From Pseudisothecium myosuroides (lineage: Eukaryota > Streptophyta > Bryopsida > Hypnales > Lembophyllaceae), in contig OX637287.1 in the NCBI GenBank assembly GCA_951799445.1, positions 7,812,001 through 7,876,000 on the forward strand: a stretch of 64,000 bases of DNA, in the 5' to 3' direction. Below the pieces are notes generated by a model, which worked only from the letters and a program-made list of their open reading frames with translations, had not been told where the DNA came from and ran no database searches. The first letter of the stretch is position 1. Every line of letters begins with the position of its first letter. Below are positions 61,953 through 64,000 of this stretch, in pieces. Position numbers and translations under genes: made by a program.

Positions 61953-63367
61953 ATTGCCTGCCTGGGCAACAGACCTCCTTCATGGTGGATGGAATACGAA
62001 GTCGACACTACGACCGGAGATTGACTTCTTATTAAAATTTAGAACCTGGTTCAATACTTCTCAAAGCATCTGCAACGGTGTCTTGGTAAACAATCCCTAT
62101 ATCGGCATATGCAGGGGCATTCCATGTGGCCTGCATAGTGCCAGGTTGTTTTTAAAACAAATTGGTTCAATGCGAAGCCTGCAATCCAAATGTCAAATGG
62201 ACTTTTTCGCATTATAAAAAGAAAGAAAGAAAAAAAGATACATTAAAAAAAGATTTTTCATGGAAATAAGGGAAGGTTGAATTGATTGGCATGCTTAACA
62301 ATGCGGAAAAGGGTTGACAATAATGCACTAGAGACCATTGGAGGCCATTGGAAGGCCTTACAGAGCGGCCTCAAGCAAGGTTTATTTCTATTGGGAATCA
62401 ACTTGCGGGCCCTTTACATTTTGCAAATTTGTCAATTGCAGGGGATTGCATACCGAGACCATGGAAGTAAAGGCCTCCATAATGGTTGCATTGGAGCACA
62501 TATTTTATTCCAATTACTGCGCACTTGGCACAATATTGATACTGTCGCAGTTGCCGAGACCACTACAGATGCTCTCAGATGCAGAAATAAACCTTACTCT
62601 ATTAGCATAAAAATAAATGTCTAGTTAAGTTGCACAAATTGTAAGTAATTAAAGAATCACTTAATTACCATAAAAAGTAGTTAAACTATGAATAAATGGT
62701 GGTAGACTTAGCTAGCACCATAGTAGACAACTCAAATCAATAGTTTAGTTAGACCAAAGAACCAAACTCTATTTTTTGTGCCATAATTATAAAGGCGATG
62801 GTAAGAGATAGAATATCCAAATAGGATATTAAAAAGTCTCTTTAGTCATGGTCAATCTTTTTTGTTTTTAATTTTTGTTTTTTTCGTTTTTAATTTTTGT
62901 CTTTAAATATTAAGTTTTTTTTTTACAACACATGTACTATGATATGTGTTGTAGTATTACTAGTAGCATTCCAAGCACCTATCTTGGTAAAAGCCTTGAA
63001 TTATATATCTCAAAAAGAGAAAAGCAAAACCTAATGCAAAATCAAATACCAAAATCTAAATCCAAAACCCAAACCAAATTGAAAATTTGAGCCACTATCT
63101 CTATACATGCATAGGATGCTATGGCCACACGGTAGAGGGATAATAAATAAATAAAATTAAAAATTAAAAAAAATTAAAATTTTTTGTTCCTTGTTTAGAA
63201 GATTATAAGTGCGGAAAGAAAGGAAGGGTGGAAGGAAAATGGTGAATAGAAAAGTAGTGAAGGAGAGGGCAAGAGGGTTATTTGGGGGAAGGTTGTAGGA
63301 GAGGATGAATTAGGGTTTTCAAAAGGGATGGTGGTGACAAGGTATATTAGGGTTTTAAAGTCGCTTC
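61953..63367. other. Non-genic interval
   Basis: Frames at 61954-62217 and 62286-62624 lack recognisable motifs and overlap in two frames. Sequence near 62.8-63.2 kb is AT-rich and low complexity. Confidence 0.45.
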
Positions 63368-63456
63368 TTAAATCCCCTTTGAAACCCTATTAAACCTCAT
63401 TTCTCAAGGCGCTAAAAGAGAAAACAAAGTTTAATAGGGTTTGAAAGGGGATTTAA
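63368..63456. repeat. 89-bp hairpin
   Basis: TTAAATCCCCTTTGAAACCC followed by TATTAAAC pairs with GTTTAATAGGGTTT and GAAAGGGGATTTAA around a short loop. A third partial copy (ATCCCTTTTGAAACCCTAA) follows directly. Confidence 0.8.
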
Positions 63457-64000
63457 AAATCCCTTTTGAAACCCTAATGTAGTTGCTGCCACCCTCTTTG
63501 AATGCCACCCTCTTTGAAAGTCCTGACTCCTTTTCTTCCATAACTGCGTCTTCTAGCAACCTTTCTTCTTACACAGTTCTAAAGTGAAAGTACCAAGCTT
63601 GTGAAGGATAAAGCAGAGGCAGAAAAGGTAGAAGGATCTCTAAAATTGTGGAAGAATTGTAGAGCGCCTCAAGTAGGTGATATAAGAGGATACTTGTGGT
63701 TTCTTTTCTATTTGGAATCCACTAGCCTTATTTTGCTTTCTATATCCTTGTTAGGCTTTATTATTTTTGTGCTCTACCAAGTCCAAACTTCTTTGCTTTT
63801 TCTCTCAACATGTAATTGACGCTTTATATGTCCAATTTCTAGAGATGTTGTAGTTTCCAAAGTGTTTTTTAGAGTGAATTTTGTGGTGGGTTTGTTGGCA
63901 AAAAAGACAAAAACCATTGCAAGTTGCTTGAAAGGTGACTCTAAGCTTGTTTTAAGGTTGGCACAGATTAAAGTGAATGCTGATCTAAAAGATTGGCGTG
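63457..64000. other. Non-genic right edge
   Basis: A 72-codon frame at 63601-63819 has a hydrophobic C-terminal half but no recognised family. It may be chance or a fragment running off the window. Confidence 0.35.

Overview
The window is eukaryotic and comes from a streptophyte, almost certainly a land plant. It holds spliced genes with GT-AG introns, an eL37 ribosomal protein with a plant-type tail, a plant-length NTM1-type N-terminal methyltransferase, secreted STIG1-like cysteine-rich proteins, TTAGGG-type telo-box motifs in promoters and a very AT-rich sea of transposon-derived DNA. The species cannot be named from sequence alone.

The protein-coding content is small. From left to right: an eight-exon NTM1-like gene (4644-7391, +); a three-exon STIG1-like gene A (10235-11575, -); a 3'-truncated STIG1-like gene B (18807-19875, -); a long open hAT-type transposase (22250-24505, +); a three-exon STIG1-like gene C (44517-46031, +); and a four-exon RPL37/eL37 gene (58139-59378, +). 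I rebuilt introns by hand from splice sites, phase and family conservation. The last coding exons of STIG1-like genes A and C, and the single-codon first exon of RPL37, lie outside any long ORF and were found this way.

Genes A and C sit in two inverted copies of a segment of about 6-7 kb (about 10.1-17.2 and 40.1-46.2 kb), with gene B between them. All three share a promoter block near -160 and a split-glycine exon 1/exon 2 junction. They differ in the number of exact 162-bp (54-residue) coding repeats: two full units in A, three in C, and about one in B before it breaks off. The locus is a secreted cysteine-rich repeat family changing by segmental duplication and repeat-unit gain or loss.

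The rest is layered non-coding mobile DNA. Identified by ends and target duplications: (i) a TTAA-flanked family with CCCCTAAAGG-like ends (piggyBac-like signature, four complete copies, one divergent copy and several fragments); (ii) a Tc1/mariner-like foldback element with a nested element flanked by an 8-bp duplication; (iii) a CACTA-ended element with 3-bp duplication and a paralogous empty site; (iv) a Stowaway-like MITE; (v) a hAT-like MITE with 8-bp duplication; (vi) a GGCAATTTCGTTAAAATGG MITE family; (vii) a near-identical pair of TAAGGTAGGTATCC MITEs; (viii) several large hairpins, the biggest about 1.06 kb at 27.3-28.4 kb; and (ix) three tandem arrays ending in a GTGTAGCCCTGTGCCGTTGC motif. 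The stretch from about 25.2 to 40.1 kb is essentially all such material and I see no host gene there.
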